64,000 nucleotides of DNA from Pseudomaricurvus hydrocarbonicus (GTDB taxonomy: Bacteria; Pseudomonadota; Gammaproteobacteria; Pseudomonadales; Cellvibrionaceae). The notes under the pieces are model-generated. The model ran no database searches. It worked only from the letters and a program-made list of their open reading frames with translations, and was not told the origin of the DNA. The stretch's first letter is position 1, and each line of letters starts with the position of its first letter. Shown here piece by piece: positions 47,925 through 58,090 of this stretch. The stretch is taken from assembly GCF_011602365.1 (NCBI RefSeq), contig NZ_JAAONZ010000001.1:310001-374000 (forward strand). Reading direction: 5' to 3'. The position numbers were made by a program, and so were the translations under genes.

Positions 47925-50405
47925 TTAGAAACGCAGGCGACCAGTAAGACCAAAGGTGCGCCCTTCATTCACCCAGGCGTTGTAAGTGTTAGCCTGGGAA
48001 AAGGCGTCATAGACAATGTTATACACCTCCTCGTCGGTGACATTCTTGCTCCACAGCTCAACCCCCCAAGACTGATCCTGTGCCCCCAACCCAACACTCA
48101 GGTTGAACAACCAGTAATCGTCCTGCTCAGAGATGGGATCATTGTCCTGTGCCGTAAAATATTCAGAGCGATAACTGTAGGAGGTAGCGGCGGTAAACTG
48201 CAAAGCGCTGGCCACGTCGGTGGTGTAACTGATGGCACCCGAGTAGTTAATGTCGGAAGTAAAAACCACCGGCTCTCCACTCAGGTTCTGGGTCGCAAAA
48301 CCGTTGTCCTTTTGCGTTTGCGTGGCGGAACCGTCCGGATAATCGCTGTATTCAATATCCTGCAACACTAGGCCGCCGGTAAACAGCCAGTGCTCACTCG
48401 GCTGAAAGATGTAATCCAGTTCCAGTCCTTTGCCTTCCACTTCTGCCGCATTGCGCACCACAAAGGCAATACCATCAAAAGAGTTCGCCTGAAAATCTTC
48501 CAGGGTTTGATAAAACAGGGTCGCGTTCAATTGCAGCATTCCGTTCATCAAACGGGATTTGACACCCACCTCAAACGAGGTCACTTGCTCAGGGTCAAAC
48601 AGCGGCGCGTCCGGGTTCGGTGTTCGATTGCCACCCGAGGCGCCACCGGCGGTGCGGTCCATATTCAGACCACCGGATTTGTAGCCCTGAGCGAAGCGAG
48701 CGTAGGTGCTGAACTCGTCACTCCAGAGGTAATTGACACTCACGGTACCACTGAGGTTGTCATCGTCGTAGGTGCTGCTGAAATCATCGTAGGGAGAGCC
48801 GAACTGCAGCCCCTGTGCCACCGGTGTCAGGGCGGCCGCATAGGCATTCGCGATGGTCGCACCGAAGCTCGGTGTGAGTGCATTCACAAGACCGGTATTG
48901 ATGGCTGCACCGCTCAGATCTCCGTAGGGGTGCTGTCCATCCCAATGATAATCACCGGTTTTTTCTTCCCGTGAATAACGCAAGCCCAGCGTGAGGCCCA
49001 GCTTCTCCGTCACATTCCAGGTGGCCTGACCGAACAACGCTGCGCTTTCGGAGTTGTAATCCGTTTCCGTAGACGTGTAATCCTCCGACGACATCAAAGT
49101 GCCTGGTGCCATCCCCAGGCCCGCCTCAATCACTGAGACCAGAGGCAAGCCGGCCGCGCCATTGAGCAAGGTATCGTAATAGGCGCGGGTATCCTCACCA
49201 AAATACAGCGGGTGCTGATAGTCAATGTCCTGATTAAAATAATAAAAGCCGCCCATCCAATCCACCGTCTGAGCGCCCGTTGACGCCAGCCGGATCTCCA
49301 GCGACTGCTCATCGATCTGCTGAGACTTTTCCTGGTTTAGCAACGCGATGCCGGTAGCGTCGGCATCGTTAAACGCCCGATCTTCAAATTGGCGGTAAGC
49401 GCCAATAACCGTCAATTGGGTGTGGGCAAACTCCCAGTTAAATTCACCGGACAGCCCCCAGTCTTCCATGTCGTTCTCAACGCCAGAGTGGGTGACGGTC
49501 TTGCGTTTAAAGGAATCCACATAGGTACCCGGCGCACCACCGTAGGTCCCGCTTTCTCCCGCCAGGGTCGTGCCCCCCAACGCGGCAATCACACCGCCGG
49601 TGGGTCCTTGAAATACAGGCACCCCCGCACAGCACCACTCTTCGCTTTCCGAGTAGTCGGCAATCACCCGCAACGTCATGGACTCATCAATATCCCATAA
49701 CAGCTGCCCCCGCAGGGAGTAGCGATCCCGATCGTTATAGTCTTCCCCCAAAGAGACATCGTGGATATACCCGTCTTTTTGCTGGTAAGAGGCCGCAACA
49801 CGATACGCCAGCACATCATCGACCAAAGCTCCGGTGGCAAAGGTTTTGGTCTGGAAATAGCCCTCATCACCCGCCGACACATCCACCCCGGCAGCCGCCT
49901 CATAACTGGGTTGGGCGGTGCGCACACTGATGACACCCGCAGAGGTATTGCGCCCAAACAACGTGCCCTGAGGGCCCTTCAACACCTCGATACCTTCCAC
50001 GTCGACATAGTCCGACAAGGCAGAGCCCGGTCGGCCGCGATACACACCGTCAATAAACACACCCACCGACTGCTCCAAACCGGCGTTATTCCCGGCAGTC
50101 CCAATCCCCCGAATGGCGAAAATGGATTCCGAGCCTCCGGAAGAGGCATTAACCGACAACGAGGGCGACACCTGTTGCAGATCCCCCACATCACGGACTT
50201 GAGCCCTGTCCAGCGCTTCAGTGCTATATGATGACACTGACACCGGAACCTCCAGCATGGTCTGCTCACGTTTTTGGGCGTAAACCACGATCTCTTCCAA
50301 AGTGAACGCCGTATTGTCCTGAGCAAACACGTTGGCGCCCATAAGGCCGGAAACCATGGCCACCGCCGTGGCTAACATAGACTGACTAAAATCCTTGGCA
50401 GGCAT
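47925..50405 (-). CDS. TonB-dependent receptor
   Basis: This 826-aa outer-membrane receptor has a signal peptide ending at ANVFAQD, a TonB box EEIVVYAQKREQT, a plug domain (IFAIRGIGTAGN, GVFIDGVYRGRPG, VLKGPQGTLFGRNTSAGV) and a barrel finishing with FGLTGRLRF and a terminal phenylalanine. It belongs to the same broad family as the convergent receptor but is clearly a different protein. Large surface loops contain a pair of cysteines (EEWCCAGVPVF). It is divergent from an AraC regulator at 51074. Substrate unknown. Confidence 0.9.
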   Translation of the reverse strand: MPAKDFSQSMLATAVAMVSGLMGANVFAQDNTAFTLEEIVVYAQKREQTMLEVPVSVSSYSTEALDRAQVRDVGDLQQVSPSLSVNASSGGSESIFAIRGIGTAGNNAGLEQSVGVFIDGVYRGRPGSALSDYVDVEGIEVLKGPQGTLFGRNTSAGVISVRTAQPSYEAAAGVDVSAGDEGYFQTKTFATGALVDDVLAYRVAASYQQKDGYIHDVSLGEDYNDRDRYSLRGQLLWDIDESMTLRVIADYSESEEWCCAGVPVFQGPTGGVIAALGGTTLAGESGTYGGAPGTYVDSFKRKTVTHSGVENDMEDWGLSGEFNWEFAHTQLTVIGAYRQFEDRAFNDADATGIALLNQEKSQQIDEQSLEIRLASTGAQTVDWMGGFYYFNQDIDYQHPLYFGEDTRAYYDTLLNGAAGLPLVSVIEAGLGMAPGTLMSSEDYTSTETDYNSESAALFGQATWNVTEKLGLTLGLRYSREEKTGDYHWDGQHPYGDLSGAAINTGLVNALTPSFGATIANAYAAALTPVAQGLQFGSPYDDFSSTYDDDNLSGTVSVNYLWSDEFSTYARFAQGYKSGGLNMDRTAGGASGGNRTPNPDAPLFDPEQVTSFEVGVKSRLMNGMLQLNATLFYQTLEDFQANSFDGIAFVVRNAAEVEGKGLELDYIFQPSEHWLFTGGLVLQDIEYSDYPDGSATQTQKDNGFATQNLSGEPVVFTSDINYSGAISYTTDVASALQFTAATSYSYRSEYFTAQDNDPISEQDDYWLFNLSVGLGAQDQSWGVELWSKNVTDEEVYNIVYDAFSQANTYNAWVNEGRTFGLTGRLRF

Positions 50406-51073
50406 AATTCTCTCTCGTCGTTGTATTAGTTATTATTCATTCACCATGCGTCCCTCTGATATCAGTGCGATAAAATGACATCAGAGCGATAAAGTACCGA
50501 ATACCTGAAGGCCGATGCAAGATGCCTCAAGAGCTGCAAAAACTGAGGGTTTACCTTTATATAGAGCCTTACCCCTGTAATTGACCGAAGCCCTATCAGC
50601 CTCCGGAAACACTTACAACAATCGGGCCGATTATTCAGGATTACTTCTTACAAGACGGCCTGCTTCGCCGACCGATTTGTAAAAAACAAGCCTGACTTCG
50701 CCGATAATGGCCCTCTGAACTTGCTGGCTTCTTTCTGCAACATTTCCGGATGATTGGTATGAACTAAGCCAGGTTTTTGATGCGCGGAGGTCGCGTGAGA
50801 ACCTGCAATGAGGGCGCGCGACGCTTAAAATTGTTTTTAATCCACGCCTCCATCCGCCAAAGTTCAACAACCCGGTATCAAAGACCAACTAACAAACGGG
50901 ACATAACCCGGCGGGTGTGCCTAAATGCCCACTGAGCATGGATGCGGGACGCAGAAAGCGTCGATGAGAATTGCAGGCCCTGCCCACAAAATGCTAAAAA
51001 GTACCAGGGCATCCTCCGGGCTGCCCTGCAATGCCAAACAATAATAACAACGATTACTCAGGCGAAAGCTGTT
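50406..51073. other. Long intergenic region before AraC gene
   Basis: This 668-bp stretch has no convincing gene. It includes a 19-bp duplication (50458-50495) near the second receptor's start. Several similar purine/pyrimidine phrases occur (cctgcttcgccgac and cctgacttcgccgat near 50659 and 50690), a possible decayed duplication. An 85-aa open frame at 50631-50888 on the minus strand resembles no family and has no ribosome binding site. Confidence 0.45.
50458..50495. repeat. 19-bp tandem duplication upstream of second TonB receptor
   Basis: gatatcagtgcgataaaat (50458-50476) and gacatcagagcgataaagt (50477-50495) agree at 16 of 19 positions. The array lies about 55 bp upstream of the receptor start, where it could hold a doubled regulator site. 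Confidence 0.7.
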
Positions 51074-51964
51074 ATGCATATTCAACCGCTCCCTGTCATG
51101 TATTTATCTGACAAACGCTCCATCTACCTGGGACGCGCTCATCTGCCGCTCCGGGAAATTCACGCTGGGACCTCCTGGCTGCTCGTTTGCCTCGAAGGTC
51201 ACATCCGCTTTCGTACCCACAGTCAAGAACACTGGGTGCCCGCGAAAAGCCTGCTGGTTCCGGCCGGCACCAAGATCAACATTGACAACAAAAACGCCGT
51301 CCTGTCAGTGTGTTATCTGGATGCCAGCAGCACTGACTTTACGGTGGTGAAAAACCAGATGCACGCGGCGAGCGGCGGTGTGTTTCACCATCACACTGAC
51401 GAAGCGCAACTGATAGCCACACTGCTTCAATTACGTGACGACGAACCTCCCTTTGAAGAAGCCCAGACCCGGGTGGAGCAACTGCTTTATCCGCACCCGC
51501 ATGACGGTGATGCCCCCCTGAAGGTTGATCCTAGAATTCAACATGTGGTTCAGCGTATACGGGAGACTTCCGCCGAAAATGTATCCGTAAAAGAATTCGC
51601 CCGGGAAGTGGCAATGTCCGAGTCCGGATTGATCAAGTTATTTCGCAAGCACATCGGCGCGCCCATTCGTAAACACCGACTTTGGTATCGATTGACGAAC
51701 TTCATCATCTTTGTGATGGCGGGAAAATCGATTCCGGAAGCCACCAAACTGGCCGGTTTTTCCGACGCCTCCCATCTGTCCAAATGTTACAGCGGGCTGA
51801 TCGGTGTGCCGGTGTCTGTGGCATTTTCTCGCGCCATCGTCATCAAATGCATTGTCGGCGATGCCGATCTGTTGAAAGCCGAAGCGACCGAGCCCAAATC
51901 GAAACGGTTGATACTTGACCCCCAACTGTGGAAAAACAAGCCAGCCAAGGTGGCTGGCAACTGA
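51074..51964 (+). CDS. AraC family transcriptional regulator
   Basis: This 296-aa regulator has a cupin-like N-terminal domain (residues about 10-110; LPLREIHAGTSWLLVCLEG, WVPAKSLLVPAGTKI) and a C-terminal AraC helix-turn-helix (NVSVKEFAREVAMSESGLIK and KSIPEATKLAGFSDASHLS). The frame is open from 50942, but the ATG at 51074 starts at the family-like MHIQPLPVMYLSD. It is divergent from the second TonB receptor, its likely target. A strong bidirectional terminator follows. Confidence 0.82.
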   Translation: MHIQPLPVMYLSDKRSIYLGRAHLPLREIHAGTSWLLVCLEGHIRFRTHSQEHWVPAKSLLVPAGTKINIDNKNAVLSVCYLDASSTDFTVVKNQMHAASGGVFHHHTDEAQLIATLLQLRDDEPPFEEAQTRVEQLLYPHPHDGDAPLKVDPRIQHVVQRIRETSAENVSVKEFAREVAMSESGLIKLFRKHIGAPIRKHRLWYRLTNFIIFVMAGKSIPEATKLAGFSDASHLSKCYSGLIGVPVSVAFSRAIVIKCIVGDADLLKAEATEPKSKRLILDPQLWKNKPAKVAGN

Positions 51965-51973
51965 CAGACCGCC

Positions 51974-52019
51974 ATAAAAAAACGAGATAGGAGCGGCTAC
52001 TCCGTATCTCGTTTTTTTA
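51974..52019. terminator. Bidirectional terminator after AraC gene
   Basis: AAAAAACGAGATA and TATCTCGTTTTTTT form a long stem, with an inner GGAG/CTCC extension. T-runs are present on both strands, so it can end the AraC transcript and the bacterioferritin transcript from the other side. Confidence 0.85.
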
Positions 52020-52120
52020 TCTCAGACACCCATATGGTAGGGTCAGCCAAAAGCTATTGGCCAGTCACTGCTACGCGGGTGCAGAGCGCCCTCAAACGGG
52101 CTGTCTGCCCCAAACGCTAC

Positions 52121-52606
52121 CTAGCTGGGCGAACCACCGCCCATTTGCGACTGGATGTAGTTTGGCAAGCCAATCTTATCAATCAAGCCCAGGTGCTGTT
52201 CCAGCCAGTAGATGTGATCCATTTCGGTATCATCCAACAGCATTTCGAGCATTTCGCGGGTCACATAATCTTTTTCCACCTCACAGGCGGAAATGAGGTT
52301 ACGCAAACTTTCAGCCACAAGTTTTTCCGCAGCCAGGTCATTTTCCAACATCTGTTTGACATCGGAACCCACATGAATACTTTCCCGGGAAGCGGTATCC
52401 GGCGTTCCTTCCAAAAATAAAATGCGCTCAATAATTTTCTGCGAGTGTTCCAGCTCTTCTTCATACTCGTGAGCCAGCTTTTCATGGAGTTTACTGACAC
52501 CCCAGTCTTCGTACATTTTGGAGTGAGCCAAATATTGATCCATGGACGTGAGCTCAAGCGTCAGCTGCTTGTTCAACAGATCGATGATTTTCTTTGAACC
52601 TTGCAT
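52121..52606 (-). CDS. bfr: Bacterioferritin subunit with ferroxidase centre, no haem ligand
   Basis: This 161-aa iron-storage subunit (24-mer four-helix bundle) starts at the ATG at 52606, with GGAG upstream, four bases after the end of the other subunit gene. The di-iron ligands are all present: Glu18, Glu51, His54, Glu94, and Glu128 with His131 (equivalent to E127/H130 in E. coli). Position 52, the haem-binding methionine in E. coli, is leucine. This is the ferroxidase-type subunit of a two-subunit bacterioferritin. It lies immediately downstream of the haem-type subunit gene, so co-expression is nearly certain. Confidence 0.9.
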   Translation of the reverse strand: MQGSKKIIDLLNKQLTLELTSMDQYLAHSKMYEDWGVSKLHEKLAHEYEEELEHSQKIIERILFLEGTPDTASRESIHVGSDVKQMLENDLAAEKLVAESLRNLISACEVEKDYVTREMLEMLLDDTEMDHIYWLEQHLGLIDKIGLPNYIQSQMGGGSPS

Positions 52607-52607
52607 C

Positions 52608-53078
52608 TCAACTCTCCAGCATGGACTGTAAGTAATTCTCAATACCTGTGTGTTTGATTAAAAACTGTTGAGTTTCAATCCAATCCACATGCTCTTCTTC
52701 GTACTCTAGAATGCCTTCCAGCAGTTCCCGACTGACATAATCGGACTCTGTTTCGCACAATTCGATGGACTCGCGCAGTAATTTGATTTGATCCATTTGG
52801 AAATCCATATCACACTGCAGCATTTCTTCGGTGTGCTCACCAATGCGCAGCTTGCCGAGATCCTGTAAATTCGGCAGCCCTTCCAAAAACAGGATACGCT
52901 CAATCAGGTCATCCGCTTGTTTCATGTCCTTGATGGATTTTTTGTAATCCTTTTCATTCAACTCTCCCAGTCCCCAATTGCGAAACATCCTCGCGTGGAG
53001 AAAATACTGGTTAATCGAAGTGAGTTCGTGAAAAAGCACCTTGTTGAGCGCTTGCAGCACCTTGCTGTTACCTTTCAT
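52608..53078 (-). CDS. bfr: Bacterioferritin subunit with haem ligand, degenerate ferroxidase centre
   Basis: This 156-aa bacterioferritin has the haem-ligand methionine Met52 (KDMKQADDLIERILFLEG), but the ferroxidase site is altered: Asp51 for Glu, Gln54 for His, Gln94 for Glu, while Glu18, Glu127 and His130 remain. It should bind haem b between subunits and probably not oxidise iron itself. The stop is one base from the start of the partner subunit gene (TGA-G-ATG), a layout known for Neisseria and Pseudomonas heteropolymeric bacterioferritins, where the haem subunit helps release iron by passing electrons inward. Confidence 0.9.
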   Translation of the reverse strand: MKGNSKVLQALNKVLFHELTSINQYFLHARMFRNWGLGELNEKDYKKSIKDMKQADDLIERILFLEGLPNLQDLGKLRIGEHTEEMLQCDMDFQMDQIKLLRESIELCETESDYVSRELLEGILEYEEEHVDWIETQQFLIKHTGIENYLQSMLES

Positions 53079-53405
53079 GTCACGGCCTTATAACAATAAT
53101 TGCAAATTTATGGGTACAGCATAGCGTAACTTCACACCAGTAAAAAGATTATTTTTGCATCTTGAAAAACCACAATATGCGTTAAAAACCAATAAGTTAG
53201 AATGATATTGAGAGGGATTTTTGTTTGGTTTCGGGTTCATACGAACAAGCAGCGCCCACGAGTCGTCCCTGACTCAACGCCTGCACACCACGTATATTGA
53301 TGGGCACACAACAATTAAAAGCGCAAAAAAAGCCAAAAACATTGGCTTTTGGCCTCTACCCAGCGCTGCTGGTGCTTGCTGCTTCTCACAATATGATTGT
53401 GACCT
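53079..53405. other. Intergenic region upstream of bacterioferritin genes
   Basis: A/T-rich; it holds the bfr promoter region and, at 53324-53350, the terminator of the DUF4136 gene. The stretch AATGATATTGAGA near 53202 has a weak resemblance to part of a Fur site. A 120-aa plus-strand open frame starting at 53221 runs antisense to the DUF4136 gene and is not called. Confidence 0.4.
53324..53350 (-). terminator. Intrinsic terminator after the DUF4136 gene
   Basis: On the minus strand AAAAGCCAA and TTGGCTTTT form a 9-bp stem with a short loop, followed by a T-rich run (TTTTTTTGCGC). Confidence 0.8.
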
Positions 53406-54047
53406 CTACTTCACCGCATCCTGTGGAGGAAAGTTGGCCAATACTTTAGCGATCACATTTTTAATGCTTTGCCGCTTTTCCTCAACGCTAAGATTTTTTT
53501 TCAGACGCCCCTCTGCAGTGCCACGCCAGACCAGTTTATTGTCACGGTTGATGACGTCCAGCACGAAAGTGCCTTCCTCGTAATGCACCGTTCTCACTTC
53601 CGGTGCGGTGCTGTAGGTCATACTGTAACCGTACCGATAATAACCACTGCCATAACCCATCGAGAAGCCAGGGGCCATCCCCCCATACGTGTTATAACTG
53701 CGCACGTCCGTCTTCGCCTGAGTGGTCACATCGTAGTTAACGGTAAAATCGATATCCCCCGTTTCCAGTCGCCGAAACCCCTTTGCCTGTAACTCGGCGT
53801 CCACCGCAGCCCGAATTCGGCCATCGAGAATATCGTTGCCATTGTAATTTTTGGCCCCAGTGCTGGATTGATGCCAACGATAGGTTTTAAATTGAGTGAA
53901 ATCGACGCCTGCCTTGTAGTCACTGTCAACCGTGACATTATTACTCGAACACCCCATTAACAATATTGTCGATAGAATCAGCCATAAACCGGTTGTGAGC
54001 GCGGGTCTCACCGTTGAAGTTGGCGCCATGGTTGGTAGTGCTCTCAT
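53406..54047 (-). CDS. DUF4136 lipoprotein
   Basis: This 213-aa protein has a lipoprotein signal: positively charged start, hydrophobic stretch TGLWLILSTILLMGC and the lipobox LMGC at about residues 30-33. The mature part fits the DUF4136 family: VDSDYKAGVDFTQFKTYRW, IRAAVDAELQAKGFRRL, IDFTVNYDVTTQ, a tyrosine/glycine-rich middle (GYGSGYYRYGYS), and ultimately GTFVLDVINRDNKLVWRG. Function is unknown for the family; members are envelope-associated. GGAGAAATAAGG precedes the ATG. It is transcribed alone, toward the bacterioferritin genes. Confidence 0.85.
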   Translation of the reverse strand: MRALPTMAPTSTVRPALTTGLWLILSTILLMGCSSNNVTVDSDYKAGVDFTQFKTYRWHQSSTGAKNYNGNDILDGRIRAAVDAELQAKGFRRLETGDIDFTVNYDVTTQAKTDVRSYNTYGGMAPGFSMGYGSGYYRYGYSMTYSTAPEVRTVHYEEGTFVLDVINRDNKLVWRGTAEGRLKKNLSVEEKRQSIKNVIAKVLANFPPQDAVK

Positions 54048-54386
54048 CCTTATTTCTCCAAAATATCAATCAGTTATTTCACTATAGCCGAGATTATTGG
54101 ATACCGAATGTGAACCCTTTGAAGATGAGAGAAAAAGCCTTCCGCACTCACTGTGTTGCAACGGTTGGGTTCGCCGTGAGCTAAAGACTGGTTTAGCATT
54201 ATTTCAACATGGGTTAAGGAAGCCCCCTCAGGTCGGCAGTGACCTCCGGCCAGCCCACAAAAAAGCCGCGAACACCTCTTGATGTTCGCGGCTTTTTTCA
54301 CGGCTGCGCTACCTTCCCGACGCCGATAAAGCGCCGGGGTCAGACCTGCTCAGTCTCGCAGACCTGCATACGGTCAAGACCTAAGC
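54048..54386. other. Intergenic region between fadA and DUF4136 gene
   Basis: Apart from the bidirectional terminator at 54259-54299, nothing is recognisable. A run of C-rich sequence follows the fadA stop. No gene. Confidence 0.5.
54259..54299. terminator. Bidirectional intrinsic terminator after fadA
   Basis: AAAAAAGCCGCGAACA and TGTTCGCGGCTTTTTT (stem with a short loop) have A-runs and T-runs on both strands. It lies about 90 bp past the fadA stop. Confidence 0.88.
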
Positions 54387-55565
<1,179 letters not shown>

Positions 55566-55591
55566 TTAATCTCCCGTAAATTTTGTTAGGT

Positions 55592-57742
55592 TCAGGCGAA
55601 AAAAACGTCGCCGTTGTGGGCCATTTCACGCAGTTTTTCAGTGGGCTGATAACTCTCACCCAGCTCGGCGTACTGATCGGCTTTCGCCACGAATGCCGCC
55701 AGCCCCATGTCCTGAATGTAATGCAGCGCACCACCGCGGAACGGAGGAAAGCCAATACCGTAGATGAGCGACATATCCACATCGTTCGCCGACGCCGCGA
55801 TGTTTTCTTCCAGACAGCGCACAGCCTCGAGGCACATCGGAATCATCATGCGATCAAGAATCTCTTCATCACTGAACTCTTTCGGTGTCGCCACGACGGC
55901 TGACAACAACTCGGTAACGGCCGCATCCACCACTTTCTTCGGCTTGCCTTTGCGATCCACTTCGTAGCTGTAATAGCCTTTGCCGTTCTTCTGTCCCAAA
56001 CGGTTATTTTCAAACAGCACTTCATGGGTGGTTTTAAAATCCGCACCCATGCGCGAGGGAATACCTGCCGCCATCACCTCACCGGCGTGCACGCCCGTGT
56101 CGATACCGACCACGTCCGCCAGGTACGCAGGTCCCATGGGCATGCCAAATTTTTCCATCACCTTATCGATACGGGTGAAATCGGCGCCCTCTTTCATCAG
56201 ACGCATGAACCCGCCAAAATAAGGCGACAGGATGCGATTCACCAAAAAGCCCGGACAGTCATTAACCACCACTGGCTTTTTGCCCATGGCCAGGGCATAG
56301 GCCACAGTCCGGGCAATGGCCGCATCACTGGTTTTTTCACCGCGAATAACTTCCACCAGCGGCATTTGATGCACAGGATTAAAGAAGTGCATACCACAGA
56401 AGTTCTCGGGGCGCTGCAACGCTTCGGCCAGAAAGCTAATGGAAATGGTCGAGGTGTTGGAGGCCAAAATGGCATCTTCGCGAATCTGCTGTTCGGTTTC
56501 GGCGAGAACGGCCTGTTTCACTTTGGGGTTTTCCACCACGGCTTCAACCACCACATCCACCGCGTCGAAATTGTCGTAGCCGAGCTGGGGTTGAATTTTA
56601 TTCAAAATACCCGCCATTTTCTCCGGCGTTAAACGGCCGCGACTCACGCTTTTCGACAACAATTTACTGGCTTCAGACAAGCCCAGATCAATACCCGCCT
56701 GGGCAATGTCTTTCATCACAATCGGCGTGCCTTTGAGGGCAGATTGATACGCAATGCCACCGCCCATGATGCCGGCCCCCAGGACCGCACCCTTTTCAAC
56801 TTTGGCACCCTGCCTGGCCCACTTTTTAGCATTTTTGCCAAGTTCCTGATCACCCAAAAACAGTCCCACCAAATTGCGGGCGACGTCGGTTTTAGCCAGC
56901 TTGGCAATACCTTTGGCTTCTTCTGCCAGCGCCTCATCACGCCCCATTTTGGCGGCTTTTTGGATCACTTTGATGGCCGTCACAGGGGCCGGGTAATGAG
57001 GCCCCGCCTGACCGGAAACCACCGCTTTACAGGTTTCAAAAGACACCATGGCTTCGATGTCATTCAGTTTTAATGGCTGCAGTTTTTCCTGACGCTTGGC
57101 GAGATAATCAAAATCGCCAGCGATGCACTTTTGCACCAGATCCAGGGCCGCTTCGCGCAGTTTTTCCGGCGCCACGACGGCATCCACTGCCCCCGCCGCC
57201 AAGGCCGCCAAGGCTCGTTGCTCTTTACCGGATGCAATCCACTCCACGGCATTATCGGTACCAATCAGACGCGGTAAACGCACAGTGCCACCGAAACCCG
57301 GGATGATCCCCAACTTGGTTTCCGGCAAACCAATTTTGGCAGCGCTCGACATCACCCGATAATCTGTTGCCAGCGCCATTTCCAGACCGCCACCCAACGC
57401 AATACCATTAATAGCGGTGACTGTTGGAAACGGCAGGTCTTCAATCGGGTTAAACACCGTTTTGTTGGTTTCCAGTGCGGCCGCCGCGATCGTCGCTTCG
57501 TCGGCACTGAAATTGTTGCCAAATTCAGTGATGTCCGCGCCGACGATAAAGACGTCTTTCGCGCTGGTCACAATCAAACCCTGAATACCGTCGGCCACTT
57601 TCAGGGCTGCACCGGCCTGCTTCAGCTCATCAACCGTCAATGCATTAAATTTGTTTACTGACTCACCTTGCAGATCGAAGTTGAGTTCGGCAATACCATT
57701 GTCCAGGGCAGTTACCGTTATGGCTTTACCTGAATAGATCAT
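55592..57742 (-). CDS. fadB: Fatty acid oxidation complex alpha subunit
   Basis: FadB is the multifunctional subunit of beta-oxidation with enoyl-CoA hydratase/isomerase and 3-hydroxyacyl-CoA dehydrogenase activities. The 716-aa protein has the N-terminal crotonase domain ([16 protein letters not shown] and [19 protein letters not shown], residues about 50-130) and the dinucleotide-binding [13 protein letters not shown] (near 325), plus the C-terminal HCDH domain with [17 protein letters not shown]. The order fadB-fadA is the standard operon. Upstream DNA contains tandem 11-bp repeats (57771-57792) that may be regulatory. Confidence 0.96.
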   Translation of the reverse strand: MIYSGKAITVTALDNGIAELNFDLQGESVNKFNALTVDELKQAGAALKVADGIQGLIVTSAKDVFIVGADITEFGNNFSADEATIAAAALETNKTVFNPIEDLPFPTVTAINGIALGGGLEMALATDYRVMSSAAKIGLPETKLGIIPGFGGTVRLPRLIGTDNAVEWIASGKEQRALAALAAGAVDAVVAPEKLREAALDLVQKCIAGDFDYLAKRQEKLQPLKLNDIEAMVSFETCKAVVSGQAGPHYPAPVTAIKVIQKAAKMGRDEALAEEAKGIAKLAKTDVARNLVGLFLGDQELGKNAKKWARQGAKVEKGAVLGAGIMGGGIAYQSALKGTPIVMKDIAQAGIDLGLSEASKLLSKSVSRGRLTPEKMAGILNKIQPQLGYDNFDAVDVVVEAVVENPKVKQAVLAETEQQIREDAILASNTSTISISFLAEALQRPENFCGMHFFNPVHQMPLVEVIRGEKTSDAAIARTVAYALAMGKKPVVVNDCPGFLVNRILSPYFGGFMRLMKEGADFTRIDKVMEKFGMPMGPAYLADVVGIDTGVHAGEVMAAGIPSRMGADFKTTHEVLFENNRLGQKNGKGYYSYEVDRKGKPKKVVDAAVTELLSAVVATPKEFSDEEILDRMMIPMCLEAVRCLEENIAASANDVDMSLIYGIGFPPFRGGALHYIQDMGLAAFVAKADQYAELGESYQPTEKLREMAHNGDVFFA

Positions 57743-57770
57743 CTATCAGCCTCACGTTAGGATTCATAAG

Positions 57771-57792
57771 AACGTTTAAAAAACGTTTAAAA
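57771..57792. repeat. Tandem 11-bp repeats in the fadB leader
   Basis: aacgtttaaaa occurs twice without a gap, 30-50 bp upstream of the fadB start. Each copy contains the near-palindrome AACGTT. It may be a regulator site for fatty-acid degradation genes, but it does not match the Pseudomonas PsrA consensus well. Confidence 0.5.
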
Positions 57793-58046
57793 AGAAATAG
57801 CAGAATTCAAATCCGGGGCTTTTTTGGCAGCAATCGCCAACGCCCATTTTTTGCGAAGCTAAGAGTAGGTGGTTAACGCAACCGCTCCAATAACAAATTC
57901 GACCGGATGAGGTGTCTATAATGGTCTCAGGCTGGAGCAGGCTGGCATTTCAGTGAAGAAAATAGCGGAAATCTGGGGCGGCACTGGCATGACTGATCAG
58001 TCACCAAAAGCGGCGGGGGTTTTGCGTAGGGTTGTAACATGTTCTG

Positions 58047-58085
58047 ACACAAACCGGGTGCGGGGCTGGCGCACCCGGTTTGTGT
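58047..58085. terminator. Strong hairpin after the usp gene
   Basis: ACAAACCGGGTGC and GCACCCGGTTTGT form a perfect 13-bp stem around a 9-nt loop, just past the usp stop at 58091. Neither side has a long T-run, so it may stabilise the 3' end or act as a weak terminator. Confidence 0.6.
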
Positions 58086-58090
58086 TGGGA

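Larger units (their letters stand above)
57743..58090. other. Region between fadB and the usp gene
   Basis: Holds the fadB leader with two copies of aacgtttaaaa (57771-57781, 57782-57792) and, at the usp end, a strong hairpin (58047-58085). A plus-strand TATAAT at 57917-57922 lacks a good -35. No gene is called. Confidence 0.45.

Noticed and set aside
50631-50888. 85-aa minus-strand open frame in the long gap
   Set aside because: No ribosome binding site, no recognisable motif and composition unlike the neighbours.
53202-53214. Fur site before the bacterioferritin genes
   Set aside because: Only a partial match to the consensus; not strong enough to list as a site.
57917-58085. Small RNA from TATAAT (57917) to the strong hairpin (58047-58085)
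   Set aside because: The -35 region is poor and the hairpin lacks a T-run on the plus strand; it is explained more simply as the 3' end of the usp gene.
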